A stretch of DNA of 64,000 nucleotides from Wolbachia endosymbiont of Encarsia formosa (GTDB taxonomy: Bacteria > Pseudomonadota > Alphaproteobacteria > Rickettsiales > Anaplasmataceae), in assembly GCF_039540065.1 (NCBI RefSeq), contig NZ_CP154278.1, positions 62,001 to 126,000 of the forward strand, in the 5' to 3' direction. Each line of letters begins with the position of its first letter. Positions within the stretch are counted from its first letter, which is position 1. The notes under the pieces were generated by a model. It saw only the letters and a program-made list of their open reading frames with translations, made no database searches and was not told the origin of the DNA. Of this stretch, positions 9,233 through 18,229 are shown one piece after another. Position numbers and translations under genes: made by a program.

Positions 9233-11785
9233 TTAGATCTTTTTAACTAAGATTTCGTTACCAGAAGCATACACTATTAGCTCATCTCCTTCTACTATTT
9301 CCCCTGATAAAATCAGCTTAGCTAGATTGTTTTGAATGCATTCTTGTATTACCCTTTTCATAGGACGCGCTCCATATTCAGGGTCATAGCCAGTTTGTGC
9401 TATTAATTCTTTAGCTTCTTGCGATAAACTAACACTCAGTTTACGCTTAGCAAGCATCTTTTGTAAATAAGAAAATTGAACGTCTATAATTTTATAAATA
9501 TCGTCCTTAGTTAAACTGTGGAATATAATAATTTCATCTAGTCTATTTAAAAATTCTGGACGAAACGCTAATTTAACTATTTTCATCACCTCATCTTTCA
9601 CAGATTCAGAAGTTCCTCTGAGTATCATCTCAGCCCCAAGGTTAGAAGTTAAAATTAGTATGGTATTGCGAAAATCAATTAATTTGCCATGGCTATCGGT
9701 GAGTCTACCTTCATCCAAAATCTGCAGTAATATATTAAATATATCTGGATTTGCCTTTTCTATCTCATCAAACAAAATTACCTGATATGGTCTTCTCCTC
9801 ACTGCCTCAGTTAATCTTCCACCTTGTTCATAGCCAACATACCCTGGAGGTGCACCAATCAGTTTTGAAACGGAGTGTTTTTCCATATACTCTGACATAT
9901 CAAAACGTAGAAGTGCTGATTGATCATCAAATAAGAATTCAGCAAGGGCTTTTGCCAATTCTGTTTTTCCAACTCCGGTTGGACCCAAGAATAAAAATGA
10001 ACCAAAAGGTCGATTAGTATCTTGCACTCCAGAACGGGAACGCCTTACTGCATTACTTATCGCTTCAATTGCATTCTTTTGCCCTATCACTCTTCTTCCT
10101 ATTTCATTCTCCATGTTAAGGAGTTTTTCCTTTTCACTGTGCATCATATTATCAACAGGAATGCCTGTCCATTTCGAAACAATATTTGCAATATCATTTT
10201 CGGTAACTTCTTTCTTTAGGAAACTGTCAGTAACTTCCTCCTGACTTTTTAACTCATTTTCAAGTTGAGGAATCACACCATACATCAACTCCCCTGCCCT
10301 TCCTAAATTTCCATTGCGCTGAGCCAATTCTAGCTCTTTCCTCGCGTTATCCAATTTTTCAGCAGTTTCTTGTATTTTAGCTATTTTATTCTTCTCCATC
10401 TGCCATTTACTGTTTAAGTCAGCAAATTTACTGTTTAGACTCTCAATTTCCTCATTTATCTTTTTTAAACGTTGCCTAGAGTTTTCATCACTTTCTTTTT
10501 TCAAAGCCTCTGACTCAATTTTCAGCTGTATAATCTTTCTTTCAAGCTCATCAACAACCTCAGGCTTGCTGTCCATTTCAATTCTAACCCTACTTGCTGC
10601 TTCATCAATTAAATCGATCGCTTTATCAGGTAAAAATCTATCTGTTATATATCTATTAGAAAGCGTTGCAGCAGCGATTATTGCACTATCTGTAATCCTA
10701 ATACCATGATGTACCTCATACCTTTCCTTCAAGCCCCTCAGTATTGAAATAGTATCAGTTTCAGTGGGTTGAGAAATAAACACAGGCTGGAAACGCCTCG
10801 CAAGCGCAGGGTCTTTCTCTATATGCTGACGATACTCATCTAAAGTTGTAGCTCCTATACACCGAATTTCTCCGCGTGCAAGAGCAGGTTTCAGTAGATT
10901 TGAAGCATCCATTTCACCACTTGTTGCCCCTGCTCCAACTAAAGTATGAAGCTCATCTATAAATAAGATAACTTTCCCCTCTGCTTTTGAAATATCATTG
11001 ATCACTGCTTTTAGCCTTTCTTCAAATTCTCCTCTGAATTTTGTTCCAGCAATTAACGCACCAAGATCCAAAGCTAAAACTTTTGCATCACGCAAACCAA
11101 GTGGTACATCATTTGCAACAATTCTGTTTGCTAAACCTTCAACTATTGCAGTTTTTCCAACACCAGGTTCACCTATCAGCACGGGATTATTTTTTGTTCG
11201 CCTAAGCGATACCTGCATAGCTCTTCTGATTTCTTCATCACGACCAATTACAGGATCAAGCTTACCTTGCATCGCAAGCTCTGTAATATCTTTTGTATAT
11301 TTCTTCGCCGCATTTAATTTTTCTTCACTATTTGGCGAATCTGCACTGCTACCTTTTCTCATTTCTGCAATAACTGAATTTAATTTTTGCGGTGTTACAC
11401 CACCTTCTGCTAAAATTTTACCATCTTTTTGTGCAGCAAGGCCCTGCAGTAACCGCTCAACTGTAACAAATGTATCTTTATTCCTCCTCGCAATACCGAT
11501 TGAATCCTCAAAAACTTTTGCTACCTCTCTTGAAAGCTGAAGGCCGCCACTTCCTGGCCCTTCAATCACTGGAAATTTTTTAATTGCACTATCAACAGCA
11601 TTAGAAATATTCTGCACATTTCCACCACAGGCACCTATCAAGTCCTGAACTAAACTCGATTCATCTTCAAGCATTACTTTAAGTAAATGTTCAGGCATAA
11701 AAATCTTATGCCCGGCTCCCAATGCTTTCATTTGAGCATTCTGAATTAAGCTTTTTGCTTTTTCTGTAAATTTATTCAAGTACAT
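9233..11785 (-). CDS. clpB: ATP-dependent disaggregase ClpB
   Basis: Hsp100 chaperone that pulls polypeptides from aggregates together with DnaK. The 850 residues show the double Clp N-terminal repeat (1-145), then the first AAA module with Walker A GEPGVGKT at 205-212 and Walker B ILFIDELH. The coiled-coil middle domain (about 400-520, rich in K/E and Q) separates it from the second AAA module with Walker A GPTGVGKT (near 595) and [10 protein letters not shown]. The C-terminal D2-small domain ends with [10 protein letters not shown]. The middle domain separates ClpB from ClpA and ClpC. Length is normal. It heads the leftward block with NAD-GDH. No clear heat-shock promoter was recognised in the 200 bases upstream. 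Confidence 0.97.
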   Translation of the reverse strand: MYLNKFTEKAKSLIQNAQMKALGAGHKIFMPEHLLKVMLEDESSLVQDLIGACGGNVQNISNAVDSAIKKFPVIEGPGSGGLQLSREVAKVFEDSIGIARRNKDTFVTVERLLQGLAAQKDGKILAEGGVTPQKLNSVIAEMRKGSSADSPNSEEKLNAAKKYTKDITELAMQGKLDPVIGRDEEIRRAMQVSLRRTKNNPVLIGEPGVGKTAIVEGLANRIVANDVPLGLRDAKVLALDLGALIAGTKFRGEFEERLKAVINDISKAEGKVILFIDELHTLVGAGATSGEMDASNLLKPALARGEIRCIGATTLDEYRQHIEKDPALARRFQPVFISQPTETDTISILRGLKERYEVHHGIRITDSAIIAAATLSNRYITDRFLPDKAIDLIDEAASRVRIEMDSKPEVVDELERKIIQLKIESEALKKESDENSRQRLKKINEEIESLNSKFADLNSKWQMEKNKIAKIQETAEKLDNARKELELAQRNGNLGRAGELMYGVIPQLENELKSQEEVTDSFLKKEVTENDIANIVSKWTGIPVDNMMHSEKEKLLNMENEIGRRVIGQKNAIEAISNAVRRSRSGVQDTNRPFGSFLFLGPTGVGKTELAKALAEFLFDDQSALLRFDMSEYMEKHSVSKLIGAPPGYVGYEQGGRLTEAVRRRPYQVILFDEIEKANPDIFNILLQILDEGRLTDSHGKLIDFRNTILILTSNLGAEMILRGTSESVKDEVMKIVKLAFRPEFLNRLDEIIIFHSLTKDDIYKIIDVQFSYLQKMLAKRKLSVSLSQEAKELIAQTGYDPEYGARPMKRVIQECIQNNLAKLILSGEIVEGDELIVYASGNEILVKKI

Positions 11786-12001
11786 AATATAAATTCAACT
11801 CATACTTGCTGATATATATAGCAACCACTTCCTCAATTTTAAACCTAAAGTCATTTATCAATAAAAATTTTCTAAGTTCATATAAAACAAGAAAAAGCAG
11901 ATTCTCTACAAAAAATAAAATTTATATTAAAACATTAATTTACTTTAAAACTAAATTAATGTTAAGATATAAAGTATATAGCTTAATTTTTTTACAAAAA
12001 A

Positions 12002-12409
12002 ATGAATATCAATGATTTTAACATAAAGAACTTAACAATAATTTCTATAGTACAAGAAATAAAGAATGGCGTCAGGCTTGTTCCAGACGTAATAAAACCT
12101 GGAATACAGGGTATATTTTACGCTGCAGGAGGAGCATTATTTACATACGCTTATGGTTTTTTTGCACAACAAAAAAGTTATGAAGATGGTTATATGGAGG
12201 GCTACAAAAAAGGCTACAGTGAAGGATTTAACCAAGGTTATAACAAAGACTTTAATCAAATTGCCTTAATTGCTGGAGCTGCTTGTGTTGGAGCTGCTAT
12301 TGGAGATGCATCTATTATGTATTGTACTAAATGTAGACAACAAGATACTCATATTGCTAACGCTCAAATAAACCAGGTAATTTCTAATAACTTAGCTTTA
12401 GTTGAGTAA
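12002..12409 (+). CDS. Hypothetical protein with GY-rich repeats and hydrophobic segments
   Basis: I do not recognise a family. The 135-residue product has a moderately hydrophobic segment (IFYAAGGALFTYAYGFFAQ, about 39-57) followed by a run of Gly-Tyr/Phe quartets (EDGYMEGYKKGYSEGFNQGY, about 61-80). Such repeats give a periodic aromatic face and are known from non-flagellar assembly proteins and surface proteins. A second hydrophobic stretch (IALIAGAACVGAAIGDASI) is followed by two cysteines (YCTKC). The ATG follows an A-rich run with no strong ribosome site. Codon use is AT-rich like its neighbours. It lies in an accessory stretch next to a decayed membrane-protein gene, which suggests a lineage-specific gene. 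Confidence 0.55.
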   Translation: MNINDFNIKNLTIISIVQEIKNGVRLVPDVIKPGIQGIFYAAGGALFTYAYGFFAQQKSYEDGYMEGYKKGYSEGFNQGYNKDFNQIALIAGAACVGAAIGDASIMYCTKCRQQDTHIANAQINQVISNNLALVE

Positions 12410-12586
12410 AACCAAGCTAAAAAGCAATCTCATAATCATTATGCTGAGAAAAAATTCAGTGTGTAACCAGAAAAAATAGAGATAATGTTTTCTGATATGT
12501 TGTAGTGGATTAGGTTTAGGTCCCAGTAGGAGCGAGTTTAAATACTACATAGATTTGTAGCTTTTTTTTTGCTACCTTTACTGTAA

Positions 12587-13438
12587 AAAAGGGGTAGTAC
12601 TTTAGCTATACCAATTTTGTTAGCATCAGGAGTGTTTGCTGCAGCTCCTTATGTTAGTTTCTTAGCTCAAGTTGCAGCGTTAAGTGTTGGCCTTCCATTT
12701 ATTATTAGTGGTGCTGTATTTTCTGCTCTAGTTTTTGCGCTTTCAGCTGCACTGCAAAGAGCTAACAATTACTTCTTCTTGTTTAGATGCTAAAAATGCC
12801 AAAGAAAAAGCTAAAATGCAAAAACAACTAGATAAAAAGGTATAATACATTATTAATTCTGATGAATATGCTAAGAAAATGCATCAAGAGCATAAAAAAA
12901 GAAATCAAGAAGAAGTTTTAGATTCTTAAGCTCTTAGCAATTTATTTAAAGAAGAAGGTAATCAACCAAAATTGCATGCAGTAGCAAAAGAAACAGGTGA
13001 TCAACCGAAACTAAAAGATAGAACAACTCAGATTGTAAAATTTAGTAGTATTGCAACGTACGCATCAGTTATAGTAGCAGCTTTAGCATCAAAGTTGTTT
13101 CCAACTCCCGTATGTACTTTAGATCCTGCTTCTGGATTATCTGAGCAGCAGGCACATCTAGGCCAAGCAGATGGTAATTCTGCTGTAAATTTACCATCTG
13201 CTCACCATGTACCTACTACACAGACTATGTTGAAAAGTAAAGTTGATGAGTCTCACGAAATGTTAAATTCTTCTTTTAAGAGTGCTAAAAATAATTTCGG
13301 TGCATCTCAATCATTTCTTCCAAAGTAGATAACGGTATAGATACATCAAAACGCCAAGGCACTTTTTTTGACTCTGTTGAATTAAAAAGGCTAACTACAG
13401 AACGGCCAACTCAGTCTAGTATTGTAACGTCTTACTAA
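12587..13438 (+). pseudogene. Decayed gene for an Ala-rich membrane protein
   Basis: A coding remnant in pieces. From 12593 it encodes an alanine-rich double membrane hairpin (including ILLASGVFAAAPYVSFLAQ), shifts frame near 12775, continues with a K/Q-rich stretch that hits a TAA near 12843, then resumes with NSDEYAKKMHQEHKKRNQEE. An in-frame TAA at 12927-12929 follows, and the reading frame runs on to 13326. A last shift opens VDNGIDTSKRQGTFFDSVEL to the TAA at 13436. So at least two frame changes and two stops interrupt one ancestral reading frame. An ATG-initiated 118-codon segment at 12972-13328 survives but is only the middle of it. No family is recognised. No promoter or start region is left upstream. 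Confidence 0.55.
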
Positions 13439-13445
13439 GGATTCT

Positions 13446-14975
13446 TTAAATATCGATCCTCAAAAAAATCGGCGTAGGTTTAGGCAGTGTAATGCCTAAG
13501 CTTACGCACGCATTGCACAGAGATTGTAAGTTGCGTTGTTCTTTTGGAATTTGCAATTGATCTAGCATCATTTCTGCTGATTTTGGAATAATTGGCTGCA
13601 ATAAAATACCAATTATTCTGATGTATTCGAGTAGTTTGTAAATTACTAAATCCATGCGCTTTCTATCGGTTTTACTTAACGTCCAGGGTGCACTTTTATC
13701 TATGTAAGCATTGGCCTTGGAAGAGATATTGATAATCAGTAGTATAATCTGGTTAAATTCATACTTTGATAGATGATCCATCACTTGATCAATTATGGCT
13801 TTACAATTTGGTAAACTCTCATCATCTTTAAGCAAATTTCGATCAATTGTTGGTACGATTCCATCGCATTGCTTATGCAGAAATGAAATTGTTCTTTGCA
13901 CTAAATTGCCTATATTGTTTGCCATCTCTGAGTTTATGCGGCTGATCATGTTTTTCTTACTGAAATTACCATCTTGACCAAAATTTGCTTCCCGAAGGAG
14001 AAAGTAGCGTAGTTGATCAACACCAAACTCTTCTTCCAGACCAATTGGATCTATAACATTACCAAGGGATTTGGATATTTTTTCTCCCTCGTTTAGCCAC
14101 CAACCATGAACTGCTATTTGCTTTGGCAGTGGTAAATCTGCTGCAAGAAGAATAGCTGGCCAGTATACAGCGTGAAAACGCAATATGTCTTTACCGATCA
14201 CATGAACGTTGAAGGAGTTTGTCCAAAACTTCTTATATTCCTCATCTTCTATATTAGGAAAGCCTATTGATGTGAGATAGTTAGTGAGCGCATCTATCCA
14301 AACATAAATTACGTGCTTGTCATTCCCTGGTACTTTTATTCCCCAATTAAAACTAGTACGAGAAATCGAAAGGTCAGTAAGTCCTGATTTTACAAACGAT
14401 ACCACCTCGTTTTTTCTGCTCTCAGGAAAGATGAAATTCGGCTGATTTTCGTATAACTCTAGTAATTTATTTTGCCAACTTGACAAACGAAAAAAGTAGC
14501 TCTCTTCTTTTATACACTGAACTTCAGCACCTGTTGGTGCTCTGCCATCTATCAACTCCGATTCTTGGTAAAACGCTTCGTCACGAACTGAATACCAACC
14601 TGAGTAAGAATCCAGATATATTTGCCCTCTCTCTTCAAGCCTATTCCATAGAGCTATAACTGCTTTTTCATGACGTTCTTCTGTGGTGCGAATAAAATCA
14701 TCATAATCAAAGTTCATTAGCTCAGCCAATTTTCTGAACGTAACACTTATTTCATCTGTAAATTCTTTTGGCTCTATTCCCTTTGTTTTAGCTGCTTTTT
14801 CAATTTTTTGTCCATGTTCATCTGTACCAGTAGTAAATTTGACGTTCCCTCCAGATAGTTTCATAAATCTAGCTGCAACATCACAGATAAGGGAAGTATA
14901 TGCGTGGCCGATATGTGGCTTGTCGTTTACATAATATATTGGCGTAGTGATGTAAAAGCTCTCAAATTGCTCCAT
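13446..14975 (-). CDS. metG: Methionyl-tRNA synthetase
   Basis: Class I aminoacyl-tRNA synthetase that charges tRNA-Met in the cytosol. The 509 residues start MEQFESFYITTPIYYVNDKP and carry the HIGH signature (KPHIGHAYTS, about 19-28), the TGTDEHGQKIEKAA motif and the KMSKS-type loop as KISKSLGN (near 300). The C-terminal anticodon-binding helices follow. The zinc-knuckle cysteines of the long form are absent, as in the short alphaproteobacterial type. There is no C-terminal dimerisation (Trbp111-like) extension; length fits the compact form. Start is the ATG at 14975. It is transcribed alone, leftward. Confidence 0.96.
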   Translation of the reverse strand: MEQFESFYITTPIYYVNDKPHIGHAYTSLICDVAARFMKLSGGNVKFTTGTDEHGQKIEKAAKTKGIEPKEFTDEISVTFRKLAELMNFDYDDFIRTTEERHEKAVIALWNRLEERGQIYLDSYSGWYSVRDEAFYQESELIDGRAPTGAEVQCIKEESYFFRLSSWQNKLLELYENQPNFIFPESRKNEVVSFVKSGLTDLSISRTSFNWGIKVPGNDKHVIYVWIDALTNYLTSIGFPNIEDEEYKKFWTNSFNVHVIGKDILRFHAVYWPAILLAADLPLPKQIAVHGWWLNEGEKISKSLGNVIDPIGLEEEFGVDQLRYFLLREANFGQDGNFSKKNMISRINSEMANNIGNLVQRTISFLHKQCDGIVPTIDRNLLKDDESLPNCKAIIDQVMDHLSKYEFNQIILLIINISSKANAYIDKSAPWTLSKTDRKRMDLVIYKLLEYIRIIGILLQPIIPKSAEMMLDQLQIPKEQRNLQSLCNACVSLGITLPKPTPIFLRIDI

Positions 14976-15061
14976 CTTGTAGTGCTTAAAGCTTTATCGT
15001 ATCTGCACTAGTAATAAAAATCAATACATATCCTACCAGACAAGCAATCTGAAAATCCATT

Positions 15062-15086
15062 ATACCGCTGCGTGTTGCAGCGGTAT
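15062..15086 (-). terminator. Hairpin between the small-protein cluster and metG
   Basis: ATACCGCTGC (15062-15071) and GCAGCGGTAT (15077-15086) form a perfect 10-bp stem with a 5-base loop. On the minus strand the hairpin is followed by a short T-containing run (TGGATTTTC). It ends the leftward transcript of the 15108-15500 gene and shields metG. Confidence 0.65.
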
Positions 15087-15107
15087 TCTCGATTAGTAAC
15101 TTATGCT

Positions 15108-15500
15108 TTAGCTATTAGCCTTAGCACAACCTCCAAACTGTTGTGTCAGATTAGGAGTAGAAAACAACCCACCAGGTCTGGTGTCATCATAAGAAGGAGC
15201 ACTTGGAACAGTATTAGGATCTTGAGGAGAGTAAGGAGGAGGTGTTTCACGATGAGAAGAATCTCCAAAGCTATACCCAGGTTTTTGTTTATGATAATCA
15301 TCTACCGCTTCTTCAGCCTTCTTAATATTTTCTGACTCTTTCTCATGCTTCATATGAAAAGCCACACCACCAGCAAGACACACAAGAGAATTAATGCCAA
15401 GGATGACTAAACCCCAAACTGGTAAGACTGGGTTAATAGCGCAACCTATCAAAGCTGCTAAAGAAATTGCACCAACTGCAAATTCTATATTTCTGAACAT
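15108..15500 (-). CDS. Small membrane protein with PPPY and PSAP motifs
   Basis: No family recognised. The 130 residues have two hydrophobic segments (about 7-22 and 26-48) forming a possible membrane hairpin. A charged stretch (KHEKESENIKKAEEAVDDYH) follows, then a proline-rich tail. The tail has PPPY at 87-90 and PSAP at 99-102, twelve residues apart. PPxY is the ligand of WW domains (for example NEDD4-type ubiquitin ligases) and P[ST]AP is the ligand of the TSG101 UEV domain in ESCRT-I. The pair is the late-domain arrangement seen in budding viruses; its use here is inference. The gene is third in a leftward cluster of small membrane proteins and ends at a hairpin terminator. Confidence 0.6.
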   Translation of the reverse strand: MFRNIEFAVGAISLAALIGCAINPVLPVWGLVILGINSLVCLAGGVAFHMKHEKESENIKKAEEAVDDYHKQKPGYSFGDSSHRETPPPYSPQDPNTVPSAPSYDDTRPGGLFSTPNLTQQFGGCAKANS

Positions 15501-15566
15501 TTTAAGTTGACTATCTAGATAATCTATTTTTTCTGACTTTTTAGCTGTTTTTTCGCTTCTGTTGTA

Positions 15567-15758
15567 TCAAATACACATTAAAGCATGGAAAGCAACACAC
15601 GCAACTACAGCCACTATCCCTAAAGCTAATAATTTCCTGCTGTCTTCTGAGTCTTTTTTCTTATCTTCTCTACTTGGCTTGTTACTGCTACTGGAACCAA
15701 GGTTATTTATCACTGTAGTATGACCAGTATTACCACTAAACAGGCTACGAAGTAGCAA
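15567..15758 (-). CDS. Short hypothetical tail-anchored protein (TTG start)
   Basis: A 63-residue reading frame with no ATG: it would begin at a TTG at 15758, inside the last 49 bases of the 108-residue gene upstream. It contains GHTTVINNLGSSSS, a charged basic/acidic linker (KPSREDKKKDSEDSRK) and a C-terminal hydrophobic helix (LLALGIVAVVACVAFHALM). The TT-x-I-x-NN pattern and terminal membrane helix echo the end of the upstream protein (TTHIHVHNNRG then a membrane helix). It may therefore be a duplicated tail module reached by frameshift, or a separate gene. The composition looks like real coding sequence, but the start is uncertain. Confidence 0.35.
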   Translation of the reverse strand: MLLRSLFSGNTGHTTVINNLGSSSSNKPSREDKKKDSEDSRKLLALGIVAVVACVAFHALMCI

Positions 15759-16036
15759 ATAATCCCAAAATCTAAACCTCTATTATTGTGCACATGTATA
15801 TGTGTAGTCTGAGGGCCTGTAGGTTGTTGCCTACTATCACGTCGATCACTTTCTATATTGTGTTCATTAGTTGGGTTATAGCGCCTAAATTCCTTATACG
15901 CATTTTCAAAATTTTTATCACTCCAGTTCTCAATATTTTGCATACCACGAGAACGTAAAAATTCTTGAACATTCTTGTCACTTCCATTTTCTTTTATATA
16001 GGCAAGTGCATACCTTTTTAAAACACTACTACACAT
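15710..16036 (-). CDS. Hypothetical small tail-anchored protein
   Basis: A 108-residue protein of unknown family. The N-terminal half is hydrophilic and helical, with a repeat-like pattern (KNVQEFLRSRGMQNIENWSD). The middle is rich in N, R, Q and H (SRQQPTGPQTTHIHVHNNRG), and the C-terminus is a single membrane helix (FGIICYFVACLVVILVIL) ending at the stop, as in tail-anchored proteins. The start ATG follows a G-rich ribosome site (GGGGGAAT) and a near-perfect promoter lies upstream. It is first in a leftward cluster with the 63- and 130-residue proteins, all small and membrane-bound. Wolbachia lineage-specific genes often look like this, but nothing here gives a function. Confidence 0.6.
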   Translation of the reverse strand: MCSSVLKRYALAYIKENGSDKNVQEFLRSRGMQNIENWSDKNFENAYKEFRRYNPTNEHNIESDRRDSRQQPTGPQTTHIHVHNNRGLDFGIICYFVACLVVILVILQ

Positions 16037-16076
16037 AAAAATTCCCCCAGAATTAAGATTAAATTAATAAAGACTT

Positions 16077-16106
16077 ATTATAACAGAGTAACTTTATTAT
16101 TGTCAA
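16077..16106 (-). promoter_or_regulatory. Strong sigma70 promoter upstream of the small membrane-protein cluster
   Basis: Minus strand: TTGACA (16101-16106) and TATAAT (16077-16082) are both exact, with an 18-base spacer, 41 bases before the ATG at 16036. Twelve of twelve consensus bases are rare in such an AT-rich genome. Confidence 0.7.
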
Positions 16107-16118
16107 TTCAACCATACC

Positions 16119-17522
16119 CTAATACCCAGTTAATATCCTTCCCACAAGTTCTTTTACTGTCGGTACGTAGCCATTTTCATAAAATGGGTCTTGCTTAAAT
16201 CTGTAAACATTGTGTCCAGAAAACATGAGTTCATTTTCAACATTGCCGTCATGTACAATGTTTTGCAGTGTCTTTTGTATACAGAAACTCCGTGGATCTG
16301 GCTTTCGCCCTGTTGAATGGTAACCATGATCTTTCCAATTGCTAAACAGACAATGGCTCAAACATCCCATGCAATTAATTTGATCTTGTCTTATCTCCGC
16401 AAATTTGCTTGGTGTCACAAAAATAACAGTTGTATCTGGAGTTTTCATTGCCTCTGTATAACCTTCCTGAGTCCACTTATCTGCCAGTTCTTTGTCTTGT
16501 GCAGTAAGGTAAATCTTTCTACCTCTGCTGCCCATTGCAAATTCATTGTTAAACTCTCCGCTTGCACTTTCCGAAAATTTTATTTGACGTGAATTCCTCT
16601 CCTGTAGCTCACGTATGAAGTTATTTCTTACTGCAGATGAGTAAAACCCTGTCGGACTAAATTTGTTTAAAAATACGTCACCTTCTTCTAAAGTAAGTAA
16701 TTTCTTTTTCCACTCCGTAGAAATCGTACTTTCTTTTGTTAAAAGTGGACGAGTGCCAAACTGAAAAGCTATCGGTCCGATTTGCGAATTATCAAACCAA
16801 TGTTCCCAATCCTTCAAATTCCACACTCCCCCCGCCATAACAATTGGCGTTTCAGAAAGACCGACCTCATTCATGAAAGATCTAAGCTCTGCAACTCTTT
16901 CAAATGGAGCCTGCGGTAATTCTGGGTCTTCACTATTACTGAGCCCATTGTGACCACCAGCAAGCCACGGATCCTCATATACTACTCCACCAAATAAAAA
17001 AGAAGATATTTTTTGGTAAGCACGTTTCCACAACGCTTTAAAAGCGCGCGCCGATGAGATAATAGGGTAGTAATAAACTTGATATTTAGCTGAAATTTCT
17101 CCAAGCCTGTAAGGCATACCAGCACCGCAAGTGATGCCATGAACTAAGCCTTTTGCTTTTTCTAATATGCCATGAAGGACTTGTTCTGCTGCTCCCATTT
17201 CCCAAAGCACATTCATATGTATTCTTCCACGGCCCTTTGATATTTCATTCGCTATTTTTGCTTGACTAACTCCAGCCTCAATACTATACTTAATTAATTC
17301 CTCATGCTTTTCATTTCTTGTTTTACCTCTATAAATCAGCGGCACCAACTCACCATTGTCATCAATAAGTTTAGCATTTGCACCAGAAAACGTACCAACA
17401 GCATCTGCTGCAGCAAATGCCCCACTTGATCTTCCATCACTGATTGCAATGCCTTTACCGCCCTCGACGATTGGCCAGACTTTTTTCCCTGAAATCACTA
17501 TCTTTTTTATCTTATCTTTCAA
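16119..17522 (-). CDS. Nitronate monooxygenase-like FMN flavoprotein
   Basis: Predicted FMN TIM-barrel protein of the nitronate monooxygenase (2-nitropropane dioxygenase) family. It has 467 residues, longer than the usual 310-360. Supporting segments are the N-terminal GGKGIAISDGRSSGAFAAA, the central VHGITCGAGMPYRLGEI, GGHNGLSN (the position of the flavin-phosphate glycines) and VMAGGVWN followed by AFQFGTRPL. The extra C-terminal part contains three cysteines (INCMGCLSHCLFSN), which could bind a metal or iron-sulphur cluster and is not part of the classical enzyme. The substrate is unknown. The gene ends 12 bases past the promoter of the next leftward cluster and is otherwise isolated. Confidence 0.7.
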   Translation of the reverse strand: MKDKIKKIVISGKKVWPIVEGGKGIAISDGRSSGAFAAADAVGTFSGANAKLIDDNGELVPLIYRGKTRNEKHEELIKYSIEAGVSQAKIANEISKGRGRIHMNVLWEMGAAEQVLHGILEKAKGLVHGITCGAGMPYRLGEISAKYQVYYYPIISSARAFKALWKRAYQKISSFLFGGVVYEDPWLAGGHNGLSNSEDPELPQAPFERVAELRSFMNEVGLSETPIVMAGGVWNLKDWEHWFDNSQIGPIAFQFGTRPLLTKESTISTEWKKKLLTLEEGDVFLNKFSPTGFYSSAVRNNFIRELQERNSRQIKFSESASGEFNNEFAMGSRGRKIYLTAQDKELADKWTQEGYTEAMKTPDTTVIFVTPSKFAEIRQDQINCMGCLSHCLFSNWKDHGYHSTGRKPDPRSFCIQKTLQNIVHDGNVENELMFSGHNVYRFKQDPFYENGYVPTVKELVGRILTGY

Positions 17523-17650
17523 AATTTCCTCTCAATCTTTCACTCTATTGTACTGAATTACTAAAAAAATAATAGCTTTTCTACCTATGCATTCAGTTTT
17601 AAATAGGCATAGGAGATGCTATAAATATAGTTTTATAAGAAATTTGCTAT

Positions 17651-18229
17651 ATGATCATAGGTTTAACAGGTGGGATTGCAGTTGGAAAGAGCTTTGTAGC
17701 CAATTGCTTTAAAGAATTTGGTGCCGCTTTGTTTGATGCCGACTCTGTCGTGCACCAGCTTTATAAAGTAAACAAAAACATAATAAGTTACGCAGAAGAA
17801 AAATTTCCTGGGGTGATAGTAAATGGTGAAATAGACAGAGCAGTATTGTCTAAATATTTTTTGGCCTACGATGAAAATTGGAAGCAATTTCAATCTTTAG
17901 TGCATTCTGCTGTGCATAGTGAATTAGCAATTTTTATTGCTCAGGAGAAAGAAACCGACAGAAAACTCCTAGTCCTAGACATTCCACTCCTACTGGAAAC
18001 GAGATTCCGTTTATATTGCGATTTTATTGTTTTTATCCATGCAGATAGCACTGTACAAGCTCAAAGGCTTAGTGAGCGTAATATGGATAAAAAAAAGCTA
18101 GATCTAATGTCTAGTATTCAGCTACCTATTGAAGAAAAAAAGCAAATGAGCAACTTTATCATCGATACCAGTGCAAATGTTCTTTCTCAAGTGAAAGATA
18201 TAATAAACTCGTTAGACCTTAACACGTGA
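17651..18229 (+). CDS. coaE: Dephospho-CoA kinase
   Basis: Last step of coenzyme A synthesis: ATP-dependent phosphorylation of the ribose 3' hydroxyl of dephospho-CoA. The 192-residue product starts MIIGLTGGIAVGKS, with the P-loop GGIAVGKS at 7-14. It then has FGAALFDADSVVHQLY (the DAD substrate motif) and VLDIPLLLETRF (the lid/CoA region), and ends with NFIIDTSANV. Length is normal. It is rightward, and its 3' end overlaps the leftward rnd gene by 11 bases, so the two mRNAs converge. Confidence 0.93.
   Translation: MIIGLTGGIAVGKSFVANCFKEFGAALFDADSVVHQLYKVNKNIISYAEEKFPGVIVNGEIDRAVLSKYFLAYDENWKQFQSLVHSAVHSELAIFIAQEKETDRKLLVLDIPLLLETRFRLYCDFIVFIHADSTVQAQRLSERNMDKKKLDLMSSIQLPIEEKKQMSNFIIDTSANVLSQVKDIINSLDLNT

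Noticed and set aside
11806-12015. 69-codon frame upstream of the GY-rich protein
   Set aside because: Low-complexity, Lys/Ile-rich, no ribosome site, overlaps the next gene; looks like AT-rich chance.
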